A DNA stretch of 55,024 nucleotides, taken from Lautropia mirabilis. GTDB taxonomy: Bacteria > Pseudomonadota > Gammaproteobacteria > Burkholderiales > Burkholderiaceae_B. The notes beneath the pieces are model-generated. The model ran no database searches. It saw only the letters and a program-made list of their open reading frames with translations, and was not told the origin of the DNA. The position numbers and the translations under genes are program-made. This document shows, piece after piece, positions 48,344-55,024 of this stretch. Within the stretch, counting starts at the first letter, position 1. Every line of letters begins with the position of its first letter. The stretch spans positions 1 to 55,024 of the forward strand of contig CAMCOS010000013.1 of assembly GCA_945876565.1 (NCBI GenBank), given 5' to 3'.

Positions 48344-49768
48344 ATGTCCTCTCAAACTGCTTTCATGACCATGACCGAGATCGCCGATTCGCTCGCAAGC
48401 GGTGAATTCACATCAGAACAAATGACGCAGCTCTACATCGAGCGCATTAATAAGGCCAACCCAAAGTTGCATGCGTATGTGAGCGTTGATGCTGATTTAG
48501 CCCTCTCAATGGCGTGCGCTGCCGATAAGCGGCGCGCTCATGGCATTTCATTAAGCCCACTTGACGGGGTGCCGTTTGCCGCCAAGGATTTGTGCGATCT
48601 AAAGGGCAGCGTTACCACCGCCGGATCACAAGCCTGGGTGGATCGACGCAGCCAGGCCGATTGCACTGCTTTGATGAAGTGCCTTCAGGCTGGGATGGTG
48701 ATGCTGGGTAAAACCCACATGGTCGAATTTGCCTTTGGCGGCTGGGGCACCAACCCAGTCATGGGCACCCCTTGGAACCCATGGGATCTTGACACGCACC
48801 GAGCGCCTGGCGGCTCGTCCAGTGGCTCAGGGGTGGCGGTTGCCGCCGGCCTTGCTCCGGCTGCCATTGGCTCAGATACAGGTGGTTCCGTGCGTATTCC
48901 TGCTGGCCTCAATGGACTGACTGGCTTAAAAACCACACGTGGCCTCATCAGCTTGCATGGTGCTGTGTCTCTGTCCTTTACCTTGGATACCATTGGCCCG
49001 ATGGTGCACAGCGCCGAAGACGCCGCTCTTTGGACAGCTATCATGGCCGGACCTGACCCGCTTGACCCCAGCAGCCTGCATCGCCCATCGTTTGTTTGGC
49101 AAAACACAAAAGGCCCTGCGGCTGCGAGACCATTGGCTGGAGTCAAGCTCGGGGTGTTGCCGGCTGATCAGTACCCCGTGGAGGTTGATGACCAAGAGCT
49201 TGCCGCGTTTGAAGCGATGTGTGCTGTGCTCAAGGATTTGGGCGCGGTAATCGAAACCCTGCCATTGCCCTTTGATTTTCATGACTTGATGGTGCGCAAC
49301 GGGCAGATCATCGCGGCGGAAGCCTACGCCCTGCATCAAGCTTATATCGAGGATGACAAGCTGCCTTTGGGCAAGTACGTGCGTCAACGGGTGTTGGGTG
49401 GTAAGGCGATCTCGTCTGCCCAGTACATCGAGACCATCAAGCATCACCGTGCGTGCAGCCAGCAGTACGGCGAGCTCATGCGAGGCTACACGGCTTTGGT
49501 GACGCCGACCTTTCCTTTCCCGGCCGTTCCACTGACGCAGATTGATGAAGCGCAGACGCCGATGGCGGCGTTTTGCAGGGCGGGTAACTACTTAACTGCG
49601 TGCGGGCTAGTGTTGCCTGCCGGACTGTCTAAGTCTGGCTTGCCCTTGTCCGTGCAGTTGATGGGGAAACCATTCACAGAAGCCGAGGTGTTGCGCGTGG
49701 GCGTTGCCGTGCAGGCGGTAACGGATTGGCATCAAAAGCGCCCCGACTTGGCGGGCCTCGGTCTGTGA
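48344..49768 (+). CDS. amidase (amidase-signature family)
   Basis: This 474-residue hydrolase has the Ser-cisSer-Lys triad of the amidase signature family: the lysine in FAAKDLCDLKG (about residue 81), and serines in PGGSSSGSGVAV and SDTGGSVRIPAG (around residues 155-187). It is similar to GatA-like amidases, but gatB and gatC are not adjacent, so it is more likely a catabolic amidase. ATG 48344 follows GAAAGGT. The substrate is unknown. Confidence 0.92.
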   Translation: MSSQTAFMTMTEIADSLASGEFTSEQMTQLYIERINKANPKLHAYVSVDADLALSMACAADKRRAHGISLSPLDGVPFAAKDLCDLKGSVTTAGSQAWVDRRSQADCTALMKCLQAGMVMLGKTHMVEFAFGGWGTNPVMGTPWNPWDLDTHRAPGGSSSGSGVAVAAGLAPAAIGSDTGGSVRIPAGLNGLTGLKTTRGLISLHGAVSLSFTLDTIGPMVHSAEDAALWTAIMAGPDPLDPSSLHRPSFVWQNTKGPAAARPLAGVKLGVLPADQYPVEVDDQELAAFEAMCAVLKDLGAVIETLPLPFDFHDLMVRNGQIIAAEAYALHQAYIEDDKLPLGKYVRQRVLGGKAISSAQYIETIKHHRACSQQYGELMRGYTALVTPTFPFPAVPLTQIDEAQTPMAAFCRAGNYLTACGLVLPAGLSKSGLPLSVQLMGKPFTEAEVLRVGVAVQAVTDWHQKRPDLAGLGL

Positions 49769-49852
49769 TAGGTGGGCGGATTGCCTTCAAAAAGCGCTAA
49801 AATCAAAGGCTTTCCATCGTATTTGCACGACTTTTACTGAAAGGAGTGAAAG

Positions 49853-50224
49853 GTGCCGATCTACGCCTATCGTTGCTCAAGTTGTGGCCATGAACAAGAT
49901 GTGCTGCAAAAGATATCAGACGCACCGTTGACTGTCTGCCCGGCTTGCGGTCAGTCGACCTATGTCAAGCAGGTCACTGCGGCTGGGTTTCAGCTCAAGG
50001 GATCAGGCTGGTACGTCACTGACTTCAGAAATAATGGGACGAAGTCTGCGCCGGCTGCCGGTAAATCGACAGAGAGCAAAGAGTCTGGTGGTGGGACTGC
50101 GGCGGCTGAGACGTCGACGGCCGCACCAGCGGCTGCGCCGGCTATCACCAGTACAACTAGCACGAGCACCGCTAGCACTAGTACTACCAGCACGAGCAAC
50201 GCTGGCACAAACACGTCGACCTAG
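49853..50224 (+). CDS. FmdB-family zinc-ribbon protein
   Basis: The N-terminal 60 residues (MPIYAYRCSSCGHEQDVLQK, then CPACG) form a zinc ribbon with two CxxC pairs, the FmdB putative regulatory domain. The remaining 60 residues are a low-complexity Ala/Thr/Ser tail ending in ST repeats. Translation starts at GTG 49853 behind AAGGAG. It leads a conserved unit with the DUF502 gene and aspS. Function is not established for the family. Confidence 0.9.
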   Translation: MPIYAYRCSSCGHEQDVLQKISDAPLTVCPACGQSTYVKQVTAAGFQLKGSGWYVTDFRNNGTKSAPAAGKSTESKESGGGTAAAETSTAAPAAAPAITSTTSTSTASTSTTSTSNAGTNTST

Positions 50225-50280
50225 TCCGGCGACGAGTCAAGGCCTGCCTTGATTCATCGTGCCTGGCGCACTGGAACCAT

Positions 50281-50886
50281 ATGCGGGCTTTTAAGCGTTA
50301 CCTCATTGCCGGGCTGCTGATTTGGGCGCCTTTGGTAATTACAGTATGGGTAGTGACCTTGTTGGTCTCCACCCTGGAGGCGATCGTGCCCGAAGCCTTG
50401 TCCGCCAAGGCCTTGTTTGGTGTTGATGTGCCGGGATTTCGGGTTCTCATTGTTTTACTGGTGTTGATACTGACGGGGATATTTGCGGCCAACTTCATCG
50501 GGCGAAGCGTGGTGGATCGATGGGAACGACTGCTGGGCCGCATTCCGCTGGTCCGCTCGATTTATAAATCGGTCAAGCAAGTCGGCGATACTGTTCTGGC
50601 ACCCAACGGGCAGGCGTTTCGACGCGCCGTGTTGGTCCAGTTTCCGTACGCCGGCAACTGGACCGTCGCCTTGGTAACCGGGGTGCCGAGTCAGGAAGTA
50701 GCCAAACATTTGGAGGGCGATCACATCAGTGTGTATGTGCCTACCACCCCTAACCCAACATCGGGCTATTTTTTAGTGGTACCGGCTAGTCAGACCATTG
50801 CGTTGGACATGACGGTCGATACCGCGCTCAAATACATTGTTTCCATGGGGGTGGTTGCGCCCCCAAAGACGCTTGAAGGAGCATAA
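50281..50886 (+). CDS. DUF502 family membrane protein
   Basis: This 201-residue inner-membrane protein has two N-terminal helices (about residues 8-32 and 55-75) and a soluble C-terminal part with the family block LLGRIPLVRSIYKSVKQV and VYVPTTPNPTSGYFLVVP. The DUF502 function is not known. It lies 4 nt before aspS, an arrangement conserved in Burkholderiales. Confidence 0.92.
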   Translation: MRAFKRYLIAGLLIWAPLVITVWVVTLLVSTLEAIVPEALSAKALFGVDVPGFRVLIVLLVLILTGIFAANFIGRSVVDRWERLLGRIPLVRSIYKSVKQVGDTVLAPNGQAFRRAVLVQFPYAGNWTVALVTGVPSQEVAKHLEGDHISVYVPTTPNPTSGYFLVVPASQTIALDMTVDTALKYIVSMGVVAPPKTLEGA

Positions 50887-50890
50887 CTGA

Positions 50891-52696
50891 ATGCGTACTT
50901 GTTACACCGGCGAAGTTTGCCTCGATCACCTTGACCAGACCGTCACCCTGTTTGGGTGGGTGCATCGGCGCCGTGACCATGGTGGCGTGATCTTTATTGA
51001 CCTGAGAGACCGTGCCGGACTTGCTCAGATTGTGTTCGATCCTGATAATGCCGCCGCATTTGAAATCGCTGAGCGTTTGCGCAATGAGTTCTGCATCCGC
51101 ATCACTGGTCTGGTGCGTCGTCGCCCCGAGGGCACGGTTAACAAAGACCTCGCTTCTGGTGAGATCGAAGTGTTGTGCCGTGAGGTGGAAATCTTGAATC
51201 CGTCGGTGACACCGGCGTTTCAGTTGGATGATGAGAATCTGTCAGAGACCACGCGCCTGACACATCGCGTGTTGGACTTGCGTCGTGACCAGATGCAGCG
51301 CAACCTGATGCTGCGTTACCGCGTCTCCATGGGGGTGCGTCGTTATCTGGACGCCCAGGGCTTTATCGACATCGAAACACCCATGCTCACCAAGAGCACA
51401 CCCGAAGGTGCGCGCGACTACCTCGTGCCCTCGCGTGTTCATGCTGGGGAGTTTTTTGCATTGCCGCAGTCGCCGCAGTTATTTAAGCAGATGCTGATGG
51501 TGGCGGGTTTTGATCGTTATTACCAGATCACCAAGTGTTTCCGTGACGAAGACCTAAGGGCGGACCGTCAGCCTGAGTTTACGCAGATTGATTGTGAAAC
51601 CTCCTTTCTGGGTGAAGAGGAAATTCGCGGCATATTCGAAGGCATGATTCGCGAAATATTTCTGTCCGTTCAAGGCGTGGATTTGCCCAAGCCATTTCCG
51701 ATGATGCCGTTTGAAGAGGCGATGCGCCGATTTGGCTCGGACAAGCCTGATATGCGCGTCAAGCTCGAATTCACCGACTTAGGTGACGTGATGAAAGACG
51801 TCGAGTTCAAGGTGTTCGCGCAAGCAGCCACCTCGGCGGGCAGTCGCGTAGTGGCCTTGCGTGTGCCCGGCGGCAGCGAGCTAACGCGTAGTGAGATCGA
51901 TGCTTACACCAAGTACGTTGCCATCTATGGTGCCAAAGGCTTGGCCTGGATCAAGGTCAATGAGGTAGCAAAAGGTCGTGACGGCTTGCAGTCGCCGATC
52001 GTGAAGAATATCCACGACGCGGCCATCGCCGAAATGCTTAAGCGGACCGGTGCCCAGGACGGTGACATTCTTTTCTTTGGCGCTGATCGTGCCAAGGTGG
52101 TTAATGACGCCATGGGGGCGCTGCGCCTAAAAATCGGTCACAGCGAGTTCGGTCAGACCAAGGGCTTGTTTGAACCAGGCTGGAAACCGTTGTGGGTGGT
52201 GGACTTCCCAATGTTTGAGTTCGATGAGGATGCCAATCGATACGTCGCGCTGCATCACCCTTTCACCAGCCCCAAGGATGGTCACGAGGAGTTTCTCTCG
52301 ACTGACCCCGCCCAAGCGATTGCCAAAGCTTACGACATGGTCTTAAACGGCTGGGAGATTGGCGGTGGCTCGGTTCGTATTCATCGTGAACAAGTGCAGA
52401 GCAAAGTGTTTCGCGCCTTGAAGATTGACGAGCAGGAAGCTCGTCAGAAGTTCGGCTTCTTGCTTGATGCTCTGCAGTATGGTGCACCACCACACGGCGG
52501 CATTGCCTTTGGTCTGGACCGTATTGTCACCATGATGAGCGGCGCTGAATCGATTCGTGACGTGATTGCTTTCCCCAAAACACAGCGTGCACAGTGTTTG
52601 TTGACGCAGGCACCGTCACCGGTTGACGAAAAGCAACTCAAGGAATTGCATATTCGCGTGCGCCAGGCGGAGATAGCCGCTGCGTCAAAGTCATAG
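50891..52696 (+). CDS. aspS: aspartate--tRNA ligase
   Basis: This class IIb synthetase charges tRNA-Asp. The 601 residues comprise the N-terminal anticodon-binding OB fold, the catalytic core with motif 1 near [20 protein letters not shown], motif 2 [18 protein letters not shown] and motif 3 [13 protein letters not shown], and the bacterial GAD insertion (about residues 280-420). It is followed after 4 nt by the EEP-family gene. Confidence 0.97.
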   Translation: MRTCYTGEVCLDHLDQTVTLFGWVHRRRDHGGVIFIDLRDRAGLAQIVFDPDNAAAFEIAERLRNEFCIRITGLVRRRPEGTVNKDLASGEIEVLCREVEILNPSVTPAFQLDDENLSETTRLTHRVLDLRRDQMQRNLMLRYRVSMGVRRYLDAQGFIDIETPMLTKSTPEGARDYLVPSRVHAGEFFALPQSPQLFKQMLMVAGFDRYYQITKCFRDEDLRADRQPEFTQIDCETSFLGEEEIRGIFEGMIREIFLSVQGVDLPKPFPMMPFEEAMRRFGSDKPDMRVKLEFTDLGDVMKDVEFKVFAQAATSAGSRVVALRVPGGSELTRSEIDAYTKYVAIYGAKGLAWIKVNEVAKGRDGLQSPIVKNIHDAAIAEMLKRTGAQDGDILFFGADRAKVVNDAMGALRLKIGHSEFGQTKGLFEPGWKPLWVVDFPMFEFDEDANRYVALHHPFTSPKDGHEEFLSTDPAQAIAKAYDMVLNGWEIGGGSVRIHREQVQSKVFRALKIDEQEARQKFGFLLDALQYGAPPHGGIAFGLDRIVTMMSGAESIRDVIAFPKTQRAQCLLTQAPSPVDEKQLKELHIRVRQAEIAAASKS

Positions 52697-52700
52697 GACC

Positions 52701-53567
52701 ATGCCCAAGCTAAGGGTAGTTAGTTACAACATTCACAAAGGCCGTTCACTAAGCGGCCGTGACTCTCTTCCTGAGCTCAGGCTTGGCCTGCACGGTTTAC
52801 ACGCGGACATTTTGTTTTTACAGGAAGTGCAAGGTCGAAACGAGCAGCACGCCAATCTACATGCCCAACATGCATCATTGGCTGCCGCCTTGCACATGGA
52901 GGTTGCCTACGGTTGCAATGCCGTTCGGGAAATGACTGATCACGGCAACGCTTTATTGTCGCGATATCCCATCCTGAGTTTTGAGAACGAAGACGTATCT
53001 GATCATGTTTTAGAGCAACGGGGTTTGCTGCATGGTCAGCTCGATATTGAGGGACGCTGTGTCCACTGTTTTGTGGTGCATCTTGGGCTGTTTGCCGGCA
53101 GTCGTATGCGGCAAATTCAGACCATGGCCGAGCGCATTGAACGCTTGGTTGGCCCACATGAGCCTGTGCTGATTGCTGGTGATTTCAACGACTGGCGCAA
53201 TGAACTAGCCCCGATGTTTGTCAGGCAGCTCGGTGTTTACGAGGTGTTTACACACGCATCTCAATCTTCGGGCGATGTGCCACGTCTGCGGGATTCGATG
53301 CGGCAATTGGGTCAGATTCTACGCGGTGAACAACCATTGACCGCGTTGTCGCGTGATCGCCAGTGGCGGCAAAACCAATTGGCCATGGGCGGCACCGAGC
53401 GTATGCAGCCGCCACCCAAAACGTTCCCGTCCAAATTTCCGATTCTCCGCCTCGATCGCATCTATCAGCGCGGCTTTGCAGTCAAGCGTGCTCAGGTATT
53501 GCGAGGCAAGCCTTGGAGTTTGATGTCTGACCATTCGCCGATTGTGGCTGACCTAGAGCTTGAGTAA
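52701..53567 (+). CDS. endonuclease/exonuclease/phosphatase family protein
   Basis: This 288-residue metal-dependent phosphoesterase has the EEP set: Asn in SYNIHKGRS, Glu in FLQEVQG, a GDFNDW motif and SDHSPIVADL at the end. In many betaproteobacteria a related gene lies beside a cardiolipin synthase (clsB); here the neighbour is a glycosyltransferase. The substrate (nucleic acid, phosphoinositide or phospholipid) is not known. Confidence 0.9.
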   Translation: MPKLRVVSYNIHKGRSLSGRDSLPELRLGLHGLHADILFLQEVQGRNEQHANLHAQHASLAAALHMEVAYGCNAVREMTDHGNALLSRYPILSFENEDVSDHVLEQRGLLHGQLDIEGRCVHCFVVHLGLFAGSRMRQIQTMAERIERLVGPHEPVLIAGDFNDWRNELAPMFVRQLGVYEVFTHASQSSGDVPRLRDSMRQLGQILRGEQPLTALSRDRQWRQNQLAMGGTERMQPPPKTFPSKFPILRLDRIYQRGFAVKRAQVLRGKPWSLMSDHSPIVADLELE

Positions 53568-53569
53568 TC

Positions 53570-54418
53570 ATGTTGCAAGCCTCGGTGATTTTGTCTTTCT
53601 ACAACGACTTGCCCCTGCTGCGGCTGGCACTTGATGCTTTAGCAACGCAGTACGTCGGGCAGTTTGAGGTTTTGATTGCGGACGACGGCTCAAGGCCTGA
53701 TGTTGTTAGAGAGTTAGAGCAATTATTACCTCGCTATGCGTTTAAGGTGAGGCATCGTTGGCATGACGATAGCGGTTTTCGTAAGACGGTGATCTTGAAC
53801 TGTGCGGTAACACAAGCGCAAACAGACTGCCTGATTTTTGTGGACGCAGACTGCGTGCCGCAAACACATTTCGTTGATGACCACTTGCGTCACGCTGGCC
53901 CTGGTATTTGTCAGACTGGTAGACGCATTGACGTGTTTCGCGAAGCCACCGATGAGTTGGACTGCAGTGAACCAGCACAATTGCTTGGCCGCAATTGGAC
54001 GACATTTTTACGCTGGTCCTGGCGTCGTCAGGCACGCAATATCGAGAAAGGCATCCGCTTGCCGAGCGTCTTGGCCGACAAGGTACGCGGTCGCGCCTGG
54101 GGCGCATTGGGATGCAACTTCTCTGTCAATCGCCAAGATTTCTTGCAAATTAATGGATTCGACGAACGGTTTTGCGTAACTTGGGGTGCAGAAGACTCAG
54201 ATCCTGAACGCAGGCTACTGAAGGCTGGCGTGCGGATTCGCAGCCTGCGTTACCAGGCCACGATGATCCATTTCGATGCGTCGTACTTCAAGCGTCGTGG
54301 AGGCAGGCCGATTCGCGAAGCCAACGGGCATTATGCAGCCGTTGAAGCCGAAAACAGAGTCTGGACACCATACGGAATTATTAAAGAAGACCGGCCTGAC
54401 CCACAGCTTTATCCATAA
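53570..54418 (+). CDS. family 2 glycosyltransferase
   Basis: This 282-residue GT-A enzyme has the N-terminal ASVILSFYNDLPLLRLAL strand, nucleotide-sugar-binding ADDGSRP, the metal-binding DAD in FVDADCVPQ, and the galactosyltransferase-type C-terminal GFDERFCVTWGAEDSDPERRL segment read in two parts. It lies 2 nt after the EEP gene and ends 3 nt from the truncated LysE gene. A cell-envelope polysaccharide role is likely. Confidence 0.9.
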   Translation: MLQASVILSFYNDLPLLRLALDALATQYVGQFEVLIADDGSRPDVVRELEQLLPRYAFKVRHRWHDDSGFRKTVILNCAVTQAQTDCLIFVDADCVPQTHFVDDHLRHAGPGICQTGRRIDVFREATDELDCSEPAQLLGRNWTTFLRWSWRRQARNIEKGIRLPSVLADKVRGRAWGALGCNFSVNRQDFLQINGFDERFCVTWGAEDSDPERRLLKAGVRIRSLRYQATMIHFDASYFKRRGGRPIREANGHYAAVEAENRVWTPYGIIKEDRPDPQLYP

Positions 54419-54421
54419 CCC

Positions 54422-54838
54422 CTAGACCACCAGCCCCCAGGCGTGTGGATTAAGCCAAGAAAACGTCAGTGCGGTTGTCACGGCTTGTTTGCGTGACATC
54501 CCGCCAAGCGCGGTTGGCGTTGCGTCTATCGCAGCTTGGCGCTCTGATTGCCCGAACCGTCTGGCGGCTTGCCAGCCATAGATCATCAGCACACAGATGG
54601 TTGTACCAAGCAAAGCGCCGTAAACGCGATTTGGTAGTGCTCCAAGCTGAGCCAACCCCACTACTTCAATGGTGATGAGTGCCACATCTGCAAGCGCATA
54701 GACCAGCACGCTGAGCCACAAATGCTGACGCTGCAAGCCAACGCGCAATAGATGGGCGTTTTGCGGACCGATGGCGATCATCAGTGACAAGCGCAGTGTC
54801 ATGCCAGCGGTAAAAGCGGAGAAAGTGGTGGGCAACAT
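54422..54838 (-). pseudogene. 3'-truncated LysE/ArgO-family amino acid exporter
   Basis: The 138-residue reading frame has a normal N-terminus (FTAGMTLRLSLMIAIGPQNAHLLRVGLQRQH in two stretches) and reaches the conserved SWLNPHAW motif, then ends GLVV and a stop. Intact LysE/ArgO proteins are about 200 residues and continue for roughly 65 more with two further helices, which are missing. The truncation point is 3 nt from the convergent glycosyltransferase stop. It is most likely non-functional. Confidence 0.78.
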
Positions 54839-54893
54839 GTTTTACGCATATGGTGAGTTGTTTAATGTCCACCTTCATGACCATCACGACAAG

Positions 54894-54913
54894 CCCCGCC
54901 GTTCAGGGCGGGG
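54894..54913. mobile_element. IS200/IS605-type subterminal hairpin, probable element end
   Basis: CCCCGCC (54894-54900) and GGCGGGG (54907-54913) form a perfect 7-bp stem with a 6-nt loop, downstream of the transposase stop codon. IS200/IS605 elements have such hairpins at both ends, recognised by the TnpA. The element boundary should lie a few bases to the left. Two 12-bp direct repeats (GGTCAATAAGGT at 54920 and 54934) separate it from the transposase stop. Confidence 0.6.
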
Positions 54914-54935
54914 ACAAACGGTCAATAAGGTAGGG

Positions 54936-55024
54936 TCAATAAGGTCGGTTTTGTTCTTGAATATAGCGCTTGAGTACTTCAATCGAAGCCCCGCCTGTGC
55001 TGCTCGCGAAGTAGCTAGGGCTCC
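54936..55024 (-). CDS. tnpA: IS200/IS605-type transposase, C-terminal part (runs off window)
   Basis: The last 28 codons before the stop at 54938-54936 read SPSYFASSTGGASIEVLKRY followed by IQEQNRPY. This matches the C-terminal end of IS200/IS605 TnpA, including the SxSYF...GG segment and the final helix. The 5' part lies beyond 55024. With the hairpin at 54894 it indicates a transposon inserted next to the broken LysE gene. Confidence 0.7.
   Translation of the reverse strand, partial: SPSYFASSTGGASIEVLKRYIQEQNRPY

Overview
This 55 kb window is chromosomal DNA from a betaproteobacterium, most likely Burkholderiales and probably the Alcaligenaceae. The tmRNA tag reads ANDERFALAA. The gene neighbourhoods (ssrA beside the spc ribosomal operon, cutA-dsbD, engB-hemB, cytochrome c4-resB-ccsA, lptM-lysA divergent from cyaY, mrcA divergent from aroK-aroB-dgt, uvrA divergent from an MFS gene and ssb, fmdB-DUF502-aspS) are typical of that group. 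Family placement is inference; the class-level assignment is firmer.

Layout. 1-9780: ssrA (minus strand) lies divergent to a spc/alpha ribosomal cluster running rplN to rplQ and including secY, infA, rpmJ and rpoA. The S10-operon genes that often precede rplN are not adjacent. 9877-20494: a redox and cytochrome c maturation block with cutA, dsbD, an MFS transporter, hemB and engB (minus), a dihaem cytochrome c, resB, ccsA and a second MFS transporter. Together these supply haem, periplasmic reductant and the System II cytochrome c synthase. 20527-33170: housekeeping genes lysA, lptM, cyaY, the class A penicillin-binding protein gene mrcA, aroK, aroB, dgt, an unrecognised exported cysteine-rich protein, uvrA, a third MFS transporter and ssb. 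33247-40583: accessory material, including a truncated CoA-binding-domain gene, an arsR-arsC-acr3 arsenic operon with a 22-bp palindromic operator, an ilvE-methyltransferase pair, a GMC oxidoreductase, and a HepT/MntA toxin-antitoxin pair. 40583-48070: a tightly overlapping nine-gene membrane operon encoding an Mrp/MBH-like cation-proton antiporter, with a ureidoglycolate lyase gene fused onto its 3' end by a 1-nt stop/start overlap. 48344-55024: an amidase, fmdB, a DUF502 membrane protein, aspS, an EEP-fold nuclease/phosphatase, a family 2 glycosyltransferase, a 3'-truncated LysE/ArgO exporter gene, and the 3' end of an IS200/IS605-type transposase.

The most unusual part is the Mrp-like operon. 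Its first six genes follow the order of the ion-translocating module of archaeal membrane-bound hydrogenase: E, F, G, an MrpA C-terminal domain fused to MrpB, C, D. No full-length MrpA gene is present. Instead there are three separate NuoL/M/N-like antiporter subunits, one of which lacks the usual TM7 lysine, plus a 105-residue membrane protein I do not recognise. This looks like a distinct Mrp branch. Whether it is undescribed cannot be decided from sequence alone. I saw no CRISPR array, rRNA or tRNA gene.
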